A stretch of 64,000 nt of DNA from the NCBI GenBank assembly GCA_013399875.1, contig VXAZ01001058.1, positions 702,823 through 766,822 of the forward strand, written 5' to 3'. A program made the position numbers and the translations under genes. Shown in pieces: positions 63,668-64,000 of the stretch; within the stretch, counting starts at the first letter, position 1, and every line of letters starts with the position of its first letter. The notes below the pieces were generated by a model. The model saw only the letters and a program-made list of their open reading frames with translations. It was not told where the DNA came from and searched no databases. This DNA comes from Gymnorhina tibicen. Its lineage: Eukaryota > Chordata > Aves > Passeriformes > Artamidae.

Positions 63668-64000
63668 GAGGTTTTAATTTGCTGTCTGAATCAGTGAGTG
63701 CCAGATTACGAACATCCTCTGAACTCCCACTGATCATCAGCTACGCACGGAAAAAGTCTTCCTGAGCCGTTGTAACCAACTGTATGAGCTGATGTTCATT
63801 ATAGAAGAAGATTGTTCAAGTTTTTGACCTTCCGAAGAGGTAGAAGGTTTCAGTGCTGCAGGATAACTACTTAATCCTTAAACAAATGCTAAGAGCATGC
63901 CCAAAGCTTAGGTTTCTTTTAGGAAAGAAAGTAAACTGATGCCAATAAGCATAAGAAGATCATCTGCATGATAGAAATTGAGCATATCAGAAATTTTCAG

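Overview
The window reads as vertebrate nuclear DNA from a bird, most likely a passerine. The main evidence is two CR1 LINE 3' ends (49591-49840 and 52398-52730) in the avian form: a short tail related to ATTCTATG next to a conserved GC-rich block. Two older CR1 fragments (1719-1786 and 38262-38745) support this. The passerine assignment is my recollection of CR1 subfamily sequence, not a search. Background is AT-rich and CpG-poor. I see no bacterial or viral gene organisation, tRNA, rRNA, CRISPR array or transposase.

I recognise no protein-coding gene. The longest open frames (244 codons at 26096-26830, 222 codons at 18625-19293, 202 codons at 39522-40130) match no family I know. They are partly explained by simple repeats or CpG-rich sequence. 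The window is best read as intergenic or deep intronic sequence, possibly hosting one or more long noncoding RNAs.

Layout. 1-4.2 kb is AT-rich with one old CR1 scrap. 4.25-4.68 kb is a small CpG island with a (CCGGG)5 G-quadruplex motif and a 60-bp minisatellite. 4.7-24 kb is mostly unique sequence with several candidate exons; the most interesting are a phase-compatible pair at 16285-16343 and 16837-17069, the first preceded by a long C-rich tract. 24.5-24.8 kb is a long pure (AAAGG)n homopurine array. 26.6 kb has a 27-bp tandem repeat. 30-38 kb is AT-rich. 38.26-38.75 kb is an ancient CR1. 39.58-39.90 kb is a second CpG island with a perfect 87-bp tandem duplication. 41.7 kb has a candidate 87-nt exon. 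49.6-52.7 kb holds the two younger CR1s flanking a third CpG island (50.74-51.12 kb). 53-64 kb is AT-rich unique sequence with small tandem duplications.

No cooperating genes or pathway can be assigned. The main hypothesis is that the CpG islands are promoters and that some strong acceptor/donor pairs mark exons of unannotated transcripts. Pseudo-exons with good splice motifs are common in vertebrate DNA, so each is reported at low confidence and needs RNA-seq.
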